Of a DNA stretch of 64,000 nucleotides, positions 9,955-18,040 are shown piece after piece. Source of the stretch: JBKPNX01 sp046732855 (lineage in GTDB: Bacteria > Pseudomonadota > Alphaproteobacteria > Geminicoccales > Geminicoccaceae); contig JBKPNX010000087.1 in assembly GCA_046732855.1 (NCBI GenBank), forward strand, positions 1 through 64,000. Reading direction: 5' to 3'. Position numbers and translations under genes: made by a program. Below the pieces are notes generated by a model. The model saw only the letters and a list, made by a program, of their open reading frames with translations. It was not told the DNA's origin and ran no database searches. How positions within the stretch are numbered: position 1 is the stretch's first letter; the number at the start of each line of letters is the position of its first letter.

Positions 9955-11532
9955 TCAGTCGCTCTTGCTGATGTTCCAAAAGAACGGGGCCGGGCCGTGC
10001 ACCACGCCAGATACGCTGTTGCGATACGCCATCGGCTGATACCACTGGCCGAGATAGGCATGAGTACCGACTTCGAGCGCCCTCGCTTGGATCTGGTGGG
10101 CTAGCTCGGTCTGCCTGGCCGGGTCCGTCTCTTTGGCAAATGCAAGGCGCAACTGCTCGAGCTCCTCGTCGCACGGCCAGCCGAACCACGCTTTCTCGCA
10201 CGAAGCATTCAGCGCCGCGGTGCTGATCGGATTGAGCACGTCGGCCGCGACAAATGAGGTCAGGAACGCGTTCCAGCCGCCCGCAGACGGCGGCTCCTTC
10301 TTGGCCCGGCGCGAGACCAGGGTCTGCCAGTCCATCGATTGCATGTCGACGGTGAAGCCGCCCTTTTCGAGGAGCTGCTTGGCGACCGGCGCGAGATTGG
10401 CGAGCACCTGCAGGTCGGTCGAGTGCATCAAGGTGACCGGCGTGCCGTCGTAGCCGGCCTCCTTGAGCAGCTGCCTGGAGCGCTCAAAGTTCGACTTCAG
10501 CAGAATCTCGCCGCCAGGATCCGCGGCGAACGGCGTGTCGCACACGAACATCGCCGGGCAGGTCTTGTAGTAGCGGGGATCGCCGATCACCGCCTTCAGG
10601 AAGTCCTCCTGATTGAGCGCGGCGAGCGCCGCCTGGCGCACCTTCTCGTTGTTGAACGGCGGATGCAGCCAGTTCATGCGGAACATGTACTGGTTGCCGA
10701 GCGGATTGGTGTCATCGAGCACGATGCTGTCGTCTGCATCGAGGATCGGCAGCAGATCATGCGCGGGCGTTTCGATCAGGTCGATCTCGCCATTGATGAG
10801 CGCATTGACCGCTGTCTGCATGTCGGGGATCCAGAGCCACTCGACCCGGTCGACCTTGGCGACCTTGCCGCCTGCGGCCCACGACGGCGGCTCGCTGCGC
10901 GGCTGGTAACCCTCGAACTTGGTGAACACTGCCTTATTGCCGGGCTGCCACTCCTCTCGCGCGAACACGAACGGGCCGGAGCCCACGTATTCGGCAATCT
11001 GCTCGGATGCGGGAGTCTGCGCGATCCGCTTGGGCATGATGAACGGCACGTTCGAGCTCGGTTTGGCGAGCGACGGGAGGACCAGGCCGTATGGCTCCTT
11101 GAGCTGCATCTCGAAGGTGCGCTGGTCGGATGCCTTCATGCCCTCGACCACGGTCATGAGCAGCTGGCCCATGCTGTCCTTCTGGCCCCAGCGCTCGATC
11201 GAGGCAATCGCGTCCTCGGCGGTCACTGGCTGGCCGTCGTGCCACGAGAGGCCGTCGCGCAACGTGAAGGTGTAGGTCAGATTGTCGTCGCTGATCTGGT
11301 ACGAACCAACCATCTGCGGCTGGACCTTCAGCTGCTCATCCAGCGCGAAGAGGGTGTCGTACACCAGATAGCCGTAGTTGCGGCTGATGTAAGCCGTGGT
11401 CCAGATCGGATCGACGATCTTGAGATCCGAGTGCATGACCGCGCGCAGCGTCGATTGCGCAGCGGCCGTGCCGGCCGTCGTTAAGGCCAGAGCGCCCGCC
11501 AGCGCCCCGATCAGTCTCCTCTTCGAAATCAT
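9955..11532 (-). CDS. ABC transporter substrate-binding protein, family 5 (copy 2)
   Basis: A 525-residue paralogue of the protein encoded at 8274-9854, about nine residues in ten identical by eye. The first dozen residues differ; the shared part of the signal peptide (GALAGALALTTAGTAAAQ) and the four conserved cysteines are the same. Differences cluster at LLMTVVEGMKASDQRT against LLMSFVADMKADGDKT and around residue 290. ATG 11532 has GGGAG seven bases upstream; the paralogue's leader shows the same GGGAGCATCG arrangement, so the duplication included the leader. First gene of the importer operon in transcription order, 95 bases downstream of panC. Confidence 0.93.
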   Translation of the reverse strand: MISKRRLIGALAGALALTTAGTAAAQSTLRAVMHSDLKIVDPIWTTAYISRNYGYLVYDTLFALDEQLKVQPQMVGSYQISDDNLTYTFTLRDGLSWHDGQPVTAEDAIASIERWGQKDSMGQLLMTVVEGMKASDQRTFEMQLKEPYGLVLPSLAKPSSNVPFIMPKRIAQTPASEQIAEYVGSGPFVFAREEWQPGNKAVFTKFEGYQPRSEPPSWAAGGKVAKVDRVEWLWIPDMQTAVNALINGEIDLIETPAHDLLPILDADDSIVLDDTNPLGNQYMFRMNWLHPPFNNEKVRQAALAALNQEDFLKAVIGDPRYYKTCPAMFVCDTPFAADPGGEILLKSNFERSRQLLKEAGYDGTPVTLMHSTDLQVLANLAPVAKQLLEKGGFTVDMQSMDWQTLVSRRAKKEPPSAGGWNAFLTSFVAADVLNPISTAALNASCEKAWFGWPCDEELEQLRLAFAKETDPARQTELAHQIQARALEVGTHAYLGQWYQPMAYRNSVSGVVHGPAPFFWNISKSD

Positions 11533-11627
11533 CTCGATGCTCCCATGATCGCCCGGCGACGGCACGCCGGGCGTTGTGTGTCAAAGGACCGCTGGGGCTT
11601 CAGCTCTCCGCAAATGGGGACCGCCCA

Positions 11628-12536
11628 TCACGGCAAGCGCTCCCGGTGCTTTGCCGTTGCAGTGCCCTCCAGCCTTGGCGCACGGCGTTGTTCGACCGCG
11701 AGGTTGTCGATCAGCCGGGTCCTGCCCAGCCATGCCGCGGCCAAAACGACGAGATGGCGGCGCTCGGGCGCCGACTCGGCGAGCGTCAGCGCATCGCGCA
11801 CCGCGAAGTACTCGGGCCGGAACCCGGCCACCTCCAGCCTCGCCATGCCGCGTTGCTCGATCGCCGCGAAAGGCAATTCGCCGGATTCGATCGCAGCCGC
11901 GCCTTCGCGCAACGCCCGATGCAGCTCCGGCGCGCGCGCACGTTCCTCGGCCGAGAGAAAACGGTTGCGCGAGCTCATCGCCAGCCCGTCGCTTTCACGC
12001 ACCGTCGCGGAAGCCACGATCTCCAGGGGCATCGCCAGATCCCGCGTCATGCGGCGAATCACGAGAACCTGCTGGTAGTCCTTCTCCCCGAATACCGCGA
12101 ACTCGGGCTGGACCATGTTGAACAGCGTGGTCACGACCGTCGCGACGCCGACGAAATGTCCGGGCCGGAACTGCCCGCACAGGATGGTCGACAGGCCGGG
12201 CACCTCCACGCGCGTGCTCTCGCTTTGACCGCCGGGATACATCTCCGCGACGCTGGGCGCGAATACCAGCGCGACTTCCTTCGCCGCCAGCGCGGCGTGG
12301 TCCTCGTCGGGCGTGCGCGGGTAGGCGGCGTAGTCTTCCTTGGGGCCGAACTGCAGCGGATTAACAAAGATGCTGACGACCACGGCGTCGGCCCCGTGAC
12401 GGCGCGCGGTGTCGATCAGGCTGAGATGCCCGTCGTGGAGATTGCCCATGGTCGGCACCAGCCCGACGCGCTCACCGCGCGTCCGGAACGTCCGGACGCA
12501 AGCGCGCAGATCTGCTACGGTCTCGACGACACGCAC
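11628..12536 (-). CDS. panC: Pantoate--beta-alanine ligase
   Basis: Makes pantothenate from pantoate, beta-alanine and ATP in the cytoplasm. All PanC marks are present: VPTMGNLHDGHLSLI with the HDGH adenylate-binding motif (about residues 27-41), VVVSIFVNPLQFGP, GQFRPGHFVGVATVV, and the FGEKDYQQVLVIRRM block (about 148-162), then SSRNRFLSAEER. The 302-residue length is slightly above the usual 280 or so. The start is GTG 12536. The usual partner panB is not in the window, so pantothenate genes are scattered here. The peptide importer operon follows 95 bases downstream on the same strand. Confidence 0.96.
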   Translation of the reverse strand: MRVVETVADLRACVRTFRTRGERVGLVPTMGNLHDGHLSLIDTARRHGADAVVVSIFVNPLQFGPKEDYAAYPRTPDEDHAALAAKEVALVFAPSVAEMYPGGQSESTRVEVPGLSTILCGQFRPGHFVGVATVVTTLFNMVQPEFAVFGEKDYQQVLVIRRMTRDLAMPLEIVASATVRESDGLAMSSRNRFLSAEERARAPELHRALREGAAAIESGELPFAAIEQRGMARLEVAGFRPEYFAVRDALTLAESAPERRHLVVLAAAWLGRTRLIDNLAVEQRRAPRLEGTATAKHRERLP

Positions 12537-12830
12537 GAGCCGCCCTCCGGCTCAGCCGGAGATATGTCCGGATACGGGCTCGCCGTGTCGGCGGTCGCCG
12601 ATGCTGGCGAGCAGCGTTCGGCGCGGGGTCATCTCGATGCTCCTTTCGCGACCTACAGTTGATCGGACCCGCCGGAGGAACACGCGATCGATGCGCCGCA
12701 GTGAGCCACATTTTGCCCGCCTTGGCCAGTCCCGGGGCGCCCACCGGAGGCCTGCGGGCGAGCGCGCCCACCGGGACAACCCAAAGGCGCCGACGATCGG
12801 ACGAGCCACCATGAGCCGTGGCTCACCACC

Positions 12831-13514
12831 TCACGTCCGGGACTGGCCAGGCAGCGCACCGCGCGGAGGATCCGCGTCTGGTGCGTGGCGCAGCGGATGC
12901 CCGGGCATCAGCCGATAGGGATGCTCCCAACCGGGCAGCTGCTTGATCCGCTCCAGCCAGGCGGCGATGTGGGGATAGTCCGCCCAGGCGATCCCAAACT
13001 CGTCGGGCCAGTACAGATAGCCACACATCGAGAGGTCGGCGATGGTCGGGCGCTCGAACAGGGCGAAGCGGCGCCCCTCGAAGTGGCGGTTCAAAATGCC
13101 GAGCGCACCCAGCATGCGCCCGCGCAGGAACTCGGTCACCGGCGTCTCGCCGGTCGCCATGAAGTGGAGGAGAAAACGCAAGGTCGCGATGTAGCTGGTG
13201 AGCTTGTGGTTGTCCCACAGCAGCCAGCGCAGGATCTCACGCCGCTCGTCCTCATTCGTCCAGCCGAACTTGCCGAAGCGTTCGGCCAGATAGTCGAGAA
13301 TCACGCCTGATTGGGTGAGCCTCCTTCCCTCGTGTTCGAGGACCGGGACTTCGCCCATCTCGTTGATCTGACGAAACTCCGGCGTTCGCTGCTCGCGCTC
13401 GGAAAAGAAGTCGACGAAGCGCGGTTCCCAGTCGGCGCCGCACAGGTTCAGCATCAGCGCCGCCTTGTACGCGTTGCCGGACTGGGCGAAGCAGTACAGC
13501 CGATATTCTGCCAT
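12831..13514 (-). CDS. Glutathione S-transferase family protein
   Basis: A 227-residue cytosolic GST-like protein: thioredoxin-fold N-terminal domain (residues 1-80) with the cis-Pro site in GEVPVLEHEGRRLTQSGVI, and an all-helical C-terminal domain with the N-capping motif PTIADLSMCGYLYW. The YCFAQSGNAYK start may supply a Ser catalytic residue. ATG 13514 has GGAGG seven bases upstream; a longer frame from 13568 lacks such a site. The last 20 residues are Pro/Arg rich and unlike the family. It diverges from the GNAT gene. Substrate unknown. Confidence 0.88.
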   Translation of the reverse strand: MAEYRLYCFAQSGNAYKAALMLNLCGADWEPRFVDFFSEREQRTPEFRQINEMGEVPVLEHEGRRLTQSGVILDYLAERFGKFGWTNEDERREILRWLLWDNHKLTSYIATLRFLLHFMATGETPVTEFLRGRMLGALGILNRHFEGRRFALFERPTIADLSMCGYLYWPDEFGIAWADYPHIAAWLERIKQLPGWEHPYRLMPGHPLRHAPDADPPRGALPGQSRT

Positions 13515-13636
13515 ACGACATCCTCCGAGGCTTGGCTGCCAGCAGGGAATGAACCACTTGACCGGCACCGAGGGTACAATACCGCGCGACTTGGCGCACC
13601 GGATGCCGGCGGAGCGAGGCCGGACCGTCGACTGGC

Positions 13637-14110
13637 ATGCGAATGATGCAGGTTCTCGAAGTCGAATCTGCCGAAGAGCTGGAGCACGCGCTTGCGATCC
13701 GGCTCGCGGTGTTCGTCGATGAGCAGGGCGTCAGCCGAGCGCTGGAAATCGACGGGCGCGACGAGGTGGCGCGGCATTTTCTGGCCATACAGGGTGGCGA
13801 GCCGGTCGGGACGCTGCGGCTGCGTTGGCTCGAGGCCGGCCGGGTCGCCAAGATCGAGCGGGTCGCGGTGCTGCCGCGGGCGCGCGGGGCGAAGATCGGA
13901 CAGGCGCTGGTCGAGGCCGCGCTGGCTGCCGCCAGGACCGCCGGCGCCGAGGCAGCGCGGCTCCATGCGCAGACCGCCGTCCAGGGCTTCTATGGCCGGC
14001 TCGGCTTCGTGGCCTCAGGACCGGAGTTCATCGAGGACGGCATCCCGCACATCGTCATGTCGTTGCCGCTCGGTGGCGATGGGCGAGGTGAGCACGACCG
14101 TCTGCCGTGA
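13637..14110 (+). CDS. GNAT family N-acetyltransferase
   Basis: A 157-residue single-domain acetyltransferase. The acetyl-CoA-binding region is seen in ERVAVLPRARGAKIGQALVEAAL (about residues 74-96, R-x-x-G-x-G/A type), followed by LHAQTAVQGFYGRLGFVASG and a C-terminal EDGIPHIVMSLPL. This order, with an N-terminal LAIRLAVFVDEQGV, matches the small YjcF/ElaA-like group that often acts on unknown small molecules. The TGA overlaps a possible GTG/ATG start for the following ELM1-family frame, so the two may be transcribed together. The acceptor cannot be inferred. Confidence 0.88.
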   Translation: MRMMQVLEVESAEELEHALAIRLAVFVDEQGVSRALEIDGRDEVARHFLAIQGGEPVGTLRLRWLEAGRVAKIERVAVLPRARGAKIGQALVEAALAAARTAGAEAARLHAQTAVQGFYGRLGFVASGPEFIEDGIPHIVMSLPLGGDGRGEHDRLP

Positions 14111-14265
14111 TGTCGATGCCCGCCGGCGGGCCGCTTGAGCGCCCGGCGCCCCCTCCGGCCGGAGCGCGCGCCAGGAGGCCTGCTCAGCGACACGGTCTCG
14201 CTCGCGGCCGCTGCGCCTTGACGCAGGAATCGGTGCCGCCTATTCGAGAGCGCCGGACATCGCGG

Positions 14266-15489
14266 ATGATTGAAGCCCCCCTGCCGATGGTAGCCATTCG
14301 AGACGACCAGGCCCGTTCCTCGCATCCCCGGACCTGGGTGATGATGGGCCATAAGGCGGGGGACAACTCGCAGATCCTGGCGCTCGCCGAAGGCCTCGGC
14401 TGGCCGTTCGAGATCAAGCATCTGGTCTACCGGCCGACCGAGCTTCTGACCAATCTGCTGGCCCCGCTCACCCTGCTCGGCATCGTCCGGCGCAAGTCCA
14501 GTCGGCTCGCGCCGCCCTGGCCGGACCTGATCATCTCGGCGGGCCGGCGCAACGAGCCGCCCTGCCGCTGGATTCAAGCGCACGCCGACAAGCGCGTGCG
14601 CCTCGTGCACGTCGGCCGCCCCTGGGCCCGGATCGAGAACTTTGATCTGGTGGTCACCACGCCGCAGTACCGGCTGCCCACGCGACCGAACGTGTTGCAT
14701 AACACCACGCCGTTGCAGCGCGTTGCTGAGGACCGCCTGCGCGAAGCGGCGGCCCGCTGGGCGCCGCGCCTCGCCCAACTGCCGCGGCCGTACACGGCGG
14801 TGATGGTCGGCGGCAACGCCGGCCCTTATGTCCTGGATCGCGAGGCGGCGACCCTGCTGGGGCGCGCGGCGAGCGCGTTTGCGAGACAGCGGGGCGGCTC
14901 GCTGTTGATCAGCACGAGCGCCCGCACGCCCAAGGAGACGCTCTCGCCGCTCGAGGCCGCGATCGACTGTCCGGCCGACCTCTTCCGCTGGTTTCGCGGC
15001 GCTGCGGAGAACCCCTATCTCGGCTATCTGGCACTCGCCGATTCGATCATCGTGACCTGCGAGAGCATGTCGATGCTGACCGAGGCGTGCGCGACGCGCA
15101 AGCCGGTCTACATGTTCGACCTGCACACCGGGCCAGAGAACCGGTGGAGGCTGCTCGAAAGCCTGATCGGCAGGGTGGACACCTCCCGCTGGCGACGCCT
15201 GCGGCGGCTGCGCTTCCAGCCGCTGGTCTTCCGGATCGCATTCGCGGTCGGGCCGACCCGCATGACCCGCGACGTGCGCATCATTCAGCGCCAGCTGGTG
15301 GCGCAGCGACGCGCGGTGTGGCTGGGCGAGAGGTTCCCAGACGGCCCCCCGCCGCCGCCGCTGGACGATGTGTCGCGCGCGGTGGCCCGGCTCAGAGCAC
15401 TATTCGACCCGGTCGAGGCGCAGGACCAGGACGTGCCCGGCGCAGCACCCGAACGGGCCCGTTCCGATGCGCAGGCCGCGGTCTCCTAG
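14266..15489 (+). CDS. Mitochondrial-fission ELM1 family protein (copy 2)
   Basis: Second ELM1-family protein of the window, about 407 residues from ATG 14266. It shares with copy 1 the opening TWVMMGHKAGDNSQ, the NLL/P-rich PPWPDLIISAGRRNEPP block, YRLPTRPNVLHNTTPL, and the C-terminal ADSIIVTCESMSMLTEA. Overall the two are clearly divergent paralogues rather than a recent copy. The frame extends back to GTG 14107 or ATG 14110, overlapping the GNAT stop (TGATG), which would add about 50 Pro/Arg-rich residues; I judge that part unlikely to be translated but cannot exclude it. C-terminus is Pro/Ala rich. Function unknown; the fold suggests a nucleotide-sugar-dependent enzyme. Confidence 0.83.
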   Translation: MIEAPLPMVAIRDDQARSSHPRTWVMMGHKAGDNSQILALAEGLGWPFEIKHLVYRPTELLTNLLAPLTLLGIVRRKSSRLAPPWPDLIISAGRRNEPPCRWIQAHADKRVRLVHVGRPWARIENFDLVVTTPQYRLPTRPNVLHNTTPLQRVAEDRLREAAARWAPRLAQLPRPYTAVMVGGNAGPYVLDREAATLLGRAASAFARQRGGSLLISTSARTPKETLSPLEAAIDCPADLFRWFRGAAENPYLGYLALADSIIVTCESMSMLTEACATRKPVYMFDLHTGPENRWRLLESLIGRVDTSRWRRLRRLRFQPLVFRIAFAVGPTRMTRDVRIIQRQLVAQRRAVWLGERFPDGPPPPPLDDVSRAVARLRALFDPVEAQDQDVPGAAPERARSDAQAAVS

Positions 15490-15876
15490 CGCACATCCCA
15501 GCTCACGGGCTCCGTAGCCGCAAAGGGAGTTCTCGCCCGGCCGGCATTGTTACGCGACAGCAGCGAGCCCGCGCATGAGGACGATGCGCTCGCCCGGAAC
15601 CGAGAGCCTGAAGTCTAAGTGTGAACGTCAGCGTCGCACCAAGAACGGCACCGCGGACAATGCCTGCGCACAGGCAGGCGACACGATCAAAGTCGCCGCC
15701 CTGCATAAGCCTGTCGATCACCCAGCTGTTGAAATCGCAAACGGCGCCGCAGCCGGTTGGCGACGATCAGCAGGAGACCGATCAGCACGAGCTGCAGGCG
15801 GCCGGGACTCGTCAGATCGCCCGGCACAGATTCCAGATGGTGGCGGTCTTGTACCGCCTGTCGGTGGCCATGGGGG
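15490..15876. other. Gene-poor gap with a possible 46-residue single-span ORF
   Basis: 387 bases between two convergent genes. No family member is recognisable. On the minus strand, GTG 15827 to TGA 15687 encodes a 46-residue frame with one good membrane helix (LVLIGLLLIVANRL) followed by basic residues (RRRLRF), a pattern compatible with a small inner-membrane protein just downstream of the hydrolase, or with the tail of a decayed membrane gene. A short inverted repeat TGCCTG-cgca-CAGGCA lies at its 3' side. Confidence 0.3.
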
Positions 15877-17352
15877 CTAGCGGGGCGCCTGCGCCGTCTG
15901 CGGCGGCGAGCCGATACCTTCCTCGATGCGCGCGATCATGTAGGGGAAGAACGGATTCGACGACATGCGCAGCAGCGTGTCCAGGCTGACGATCAAGGCG
16001 CCGACCTCGCCGCGCGCCGCGATCGTGCCCAACCTGATCCCGAAATCCTCGCTCGGATCGGGATCGGCGCCGTACAGGGCATCGCTCATCGGGAAAGGCA
16101 CCGCGACATGGGACAGCGAGAACACGCCGGGCGGGTAGCGCAGGCCGAGCGGGCGCCCCTGCTCGCTGGTCGCGCCGGTCTCGACCACGCGTTCGACGAC
16201 CTCCTCACGGTGGCCGGCGTTGGCGATGATGGTGGTGCGGAAGTTCCGGGGAGGCGTTGGTAAAAGACGCGTGAGCACGTCGTCGGCCGTCGAGCGCAGC
16301 AGAGGACCAAGCTTGGCGCTGCGGTTCAGGTCGAACAGCACGAGCTCGCTGCCGTTGGCGGGTAGATGCACGTACAAAGATGAGATGATTGCGCGCGTGC
16401 TGACCGTGAAGTCGATGACCGACTGGAAGGTGAGGATGGGCGGCGCCACGGCCAGCCGGCCATTGCGCGCCTGGCGCAGAATCTCCTGCTGCAGGACCTG
16501 CGTCAGCTGCCACGACTGGCGCGCGCCGTTGACCGGAAACGAGTTGTACTTGAACGGGTTGAACTCGGGCAGGATGCTGAGCCAGGCGGCCTTGGCGAAG
16601 TGGGGTAGCAACGCCGGCAGGCCGGCGAGGCCGGCAAAGCGCGCGAACGCCGTGATGCCGATCATCGGCGAGATCAGGACCAGGCGATCGGGGCGCGTGA
16701 GCTGCGGGTCCTCGAGCGCGTCGAGCGCGTACTTCATGGCGAGCGCGCCGCCGTTGGAAAACCCGACCAGGTGCAGCGGCTTGGTCGGCCCGATCCGCCG
16801 GCGCGCCTCGCGCACGGCCAGCCGGGTAGCGGCCATCCAGTCCTCCCATTCGACATCGGAAAGACCGCTCGGGACGGTGCCGTGGCCCGGCAGTCTGATC
16901 GCGACCGAGACGTAGCCGTGCGCGCGATAGCGGCGCGCTATGTGCCGCAGGCTATAGGGCGAGTCCGTCAGCCCGTGCAGAAAGACGACCGCGCCGACCG
17001 GGGCGCTCTCCGGCTCCAGCACGTAGGATCTGTTCCAGTCCTGCGCGAAGTGGCCGGGATAGACCGGGCTGCCCTCGAAGTACCGGTTGATCGGAATGCG
17101 GTCCGCCGCCTCCAGCTTCGCCGTGACCTCGGCGCGCACGTCGTCGAACACCGCCTGCTCGGCCGCGAGATACTGGCCCCAATCGGCATGATCGATCGCA
17201 TCCGCGCTCATCTCGGGCGGCGCGTAGGTGTGCCAGAGCTCGAGCGGGGGGCCGCATTGCGTGTCGTAGATGCGCACCCCGATCAGCGTGATCAGGATTG
17301 CGGCGAGCAGCAGCGCGCCGCGCTTCAGCAGTCCCAGTACTCTGGTTCGCAT
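15877..17352 (-). CDS. Membrane-anchored alpha/beta hydrolase
   Basis: A 491-residue serine hydrolase. An N-terminal anchor span lies at residues 9-27. The alpha/beta fold shows the oxyanion segment VVFLHGLTDSP (about 122-132), RLPGHG (153-158), and the nucleophile elbow GFSNG with Ser199. The long C-terminal half includes the ANAGHREEVVE block (His candidate). ATG 17352 (MRTRVLGLL) is preferred; ATG 17385 or a further upstream start would put polar residues before the anchor. The HGLTDSPYSLR signature is that of carboxylesterase/monoacylglycerol-lipase-like proteins, but the substrate is unknown. Probably faces the periplasm. Confidence 0.83.
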   Translation of the reverse strand: MRTRVLGLLKRGALLLAAILITLIGVRIYDTQCGPPLELWHTYAPPEMSADAIDHADWGQYLAAEQAVFDDVRAEVTAKLEAADRIPINRYFEGSPVYPGHFAQDWNRSYVLEPESAPVGAVVFLHGLTDSPYSLRHIARRYRAHGYVSVAIRLPGHGTVPSGLSDVEWEDWMAATRLAVREARRRIGPTKPLHLVGFSNGGALAMKYALDALEDPQLTRPDRLVLISPMIGITAFARFAGLAGLPALLPHFAKAAWLSILPEFNPFKYNSFPVNGARQSWQLTQVLQQEILRQARNGRLAVAPPILTFQSVIDFTVSTRAIISSLYVHLPANGSELVLFDLNRSAKLGPLLRSTADDVLTRLLPTPPRNFRTTIIANAGHREEVVERVVETGATSEQGRPLGLRYPPGVFSLSHVAVPFPMSDALYGADPDPSEDFGIRLGTIAARGEVGALIVSLDTLLRMSSNPFFPYMIARIEEGIGSPPQTAQAPR

Positions 17353-17588
17353 CGACCCCGGCTCTTTGCCGCTTGCCCGGCGCATCGTTAGCGGGCCCAC
17401 CAGAATCAGCAATAGCAGGCCTGCGCGCGCTAATGGGCCGCGCTGGTCCGCGTCCGGCGCGACGACATGGTGACGACCCCGATCTCGGGTGCGACAGGCT
17501 CGGCGTCGCTGCCGCGTGTGGGCGTCGCAGGTTGCGATCGCGCCCCGCTCGGCGCGCTGCCACCACGGCCTCGGAAGTGCTAGGCGCG

Positions 17589-17619
17589 TTGACGCATTAC
17601 TGTCCTACCCCGGTATGAT
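17589..17619 (+). promoter_or_regulatory. Candidate sigma-70 promoter for the Gly-rich peptide operon
   Basis: TTGACG (17589-17594) and TATGAT (17614-17619) are separated by 19 bases, close to consensus in both boxes and longer than the ideal 17. It lies 85 bases before the ATG of the Gly-rich peptide gene, leaving a leader that ends in the strong site GGGGAGGA. It is one of the few near-consensus promoters I could see in this window. Confidence 0.5.
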
Positions 17620-17704
17620 CCTTAACACTGCCAGCATCTGCTCGCGCTTACGCCGTGTTATTCCCTGGGACATCTTCCTACGATCCCAACCCGGGGAGGA
17701 CTGT

Positions 17705-17998
17705 ATGCAGGATACATCACACACCGATAGGGAAGATACCGGCGAGGCTCGCTCCGAGCAGACCGCCCCCGCGCGGCGCGAGGTGCTGGCGACGATCGGC
17801 CGGTTCGCCTATGTGGCGCCAGCCCTGGCGCTGCTGGCGGAGCCCAAGTTCGCTCACGCCGGCTATGGCCGCGGTGGAGGCGGCGACGGCGGCGGCAGCT
17901 TCGGCGGCGGCGGCGACGGCGGCTTCGGCGGCGGCAAGGGGGTGTACCAGCGCCACAAGCGCCGGCGCAACGGCGGCCACTCGTGGAAGTTTTGGTGA
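17705..17998 (+). CDS. Small Gly-rich peptide with Tat/leader-like N-terminus (candidate modified-peptide precursor)
   Basis: 97 residues. The first 20 are polar and acidic. A twin-Arg (residues 24-25, ARREVLATIGRF) precedes a hydrophobic segment AYVAPALALLAEPKFA (35-50) ending in AHA, which resembles a signal-peptidase site. The rest is a Gly/Asp/Phe repeat (GGGGDGGG, FGGGGDGGFGGGKG; residues 56-79) followed by a basic tail YQRHKRRRNGGHSWKFW. ATG 17705 has GGGGAGGA five bases upstream. It is followed 42 bases later by a PqqD/kinase fusion gene. PqqD-like domains bind leader peptides, so this is a natural candidate for the client peptide. Alternatives are a structural exported Gly-rich protein. 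No family is recognised with certainty. Confidence 0.75.
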   Translation: MQDTSHTDREDTGEARSEQTAPARREVLATIGRFAYVAPALALLAEPKFAHAGYGRGGGGDGGGSFGGGGDGGFGGGKGVYQRHKRRRNGGHSWKFW

Positions 17999-18040
17999 TA
18001 ACCCGCCGCTGAGCACGCGCTCTACTCGCACGAGCTTGTC

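Larger units (their letters stand above)
8274..11546 (-). repeat. Tandem duplication of a substrate-binding gene
   Basis: Two units, about 8274-9870 and 9955-11546, are direct repeats at DNA level, covering the whole coding region and the ribosome-binding site. They are separated by about 100 bases. The copies have drifted at many synonymous and some non-synonymous positions, so this is not a very recent or assembly-generated duplication. Confidence 0.85.

Noticed and set aside
14107..14265. N-terminal extension of the second ELM1-family gene
   Set aside because: Pro/Arg-rich text unlike the family; kept only as an alternative start because of the TGATG overlap with the GNAT gene.
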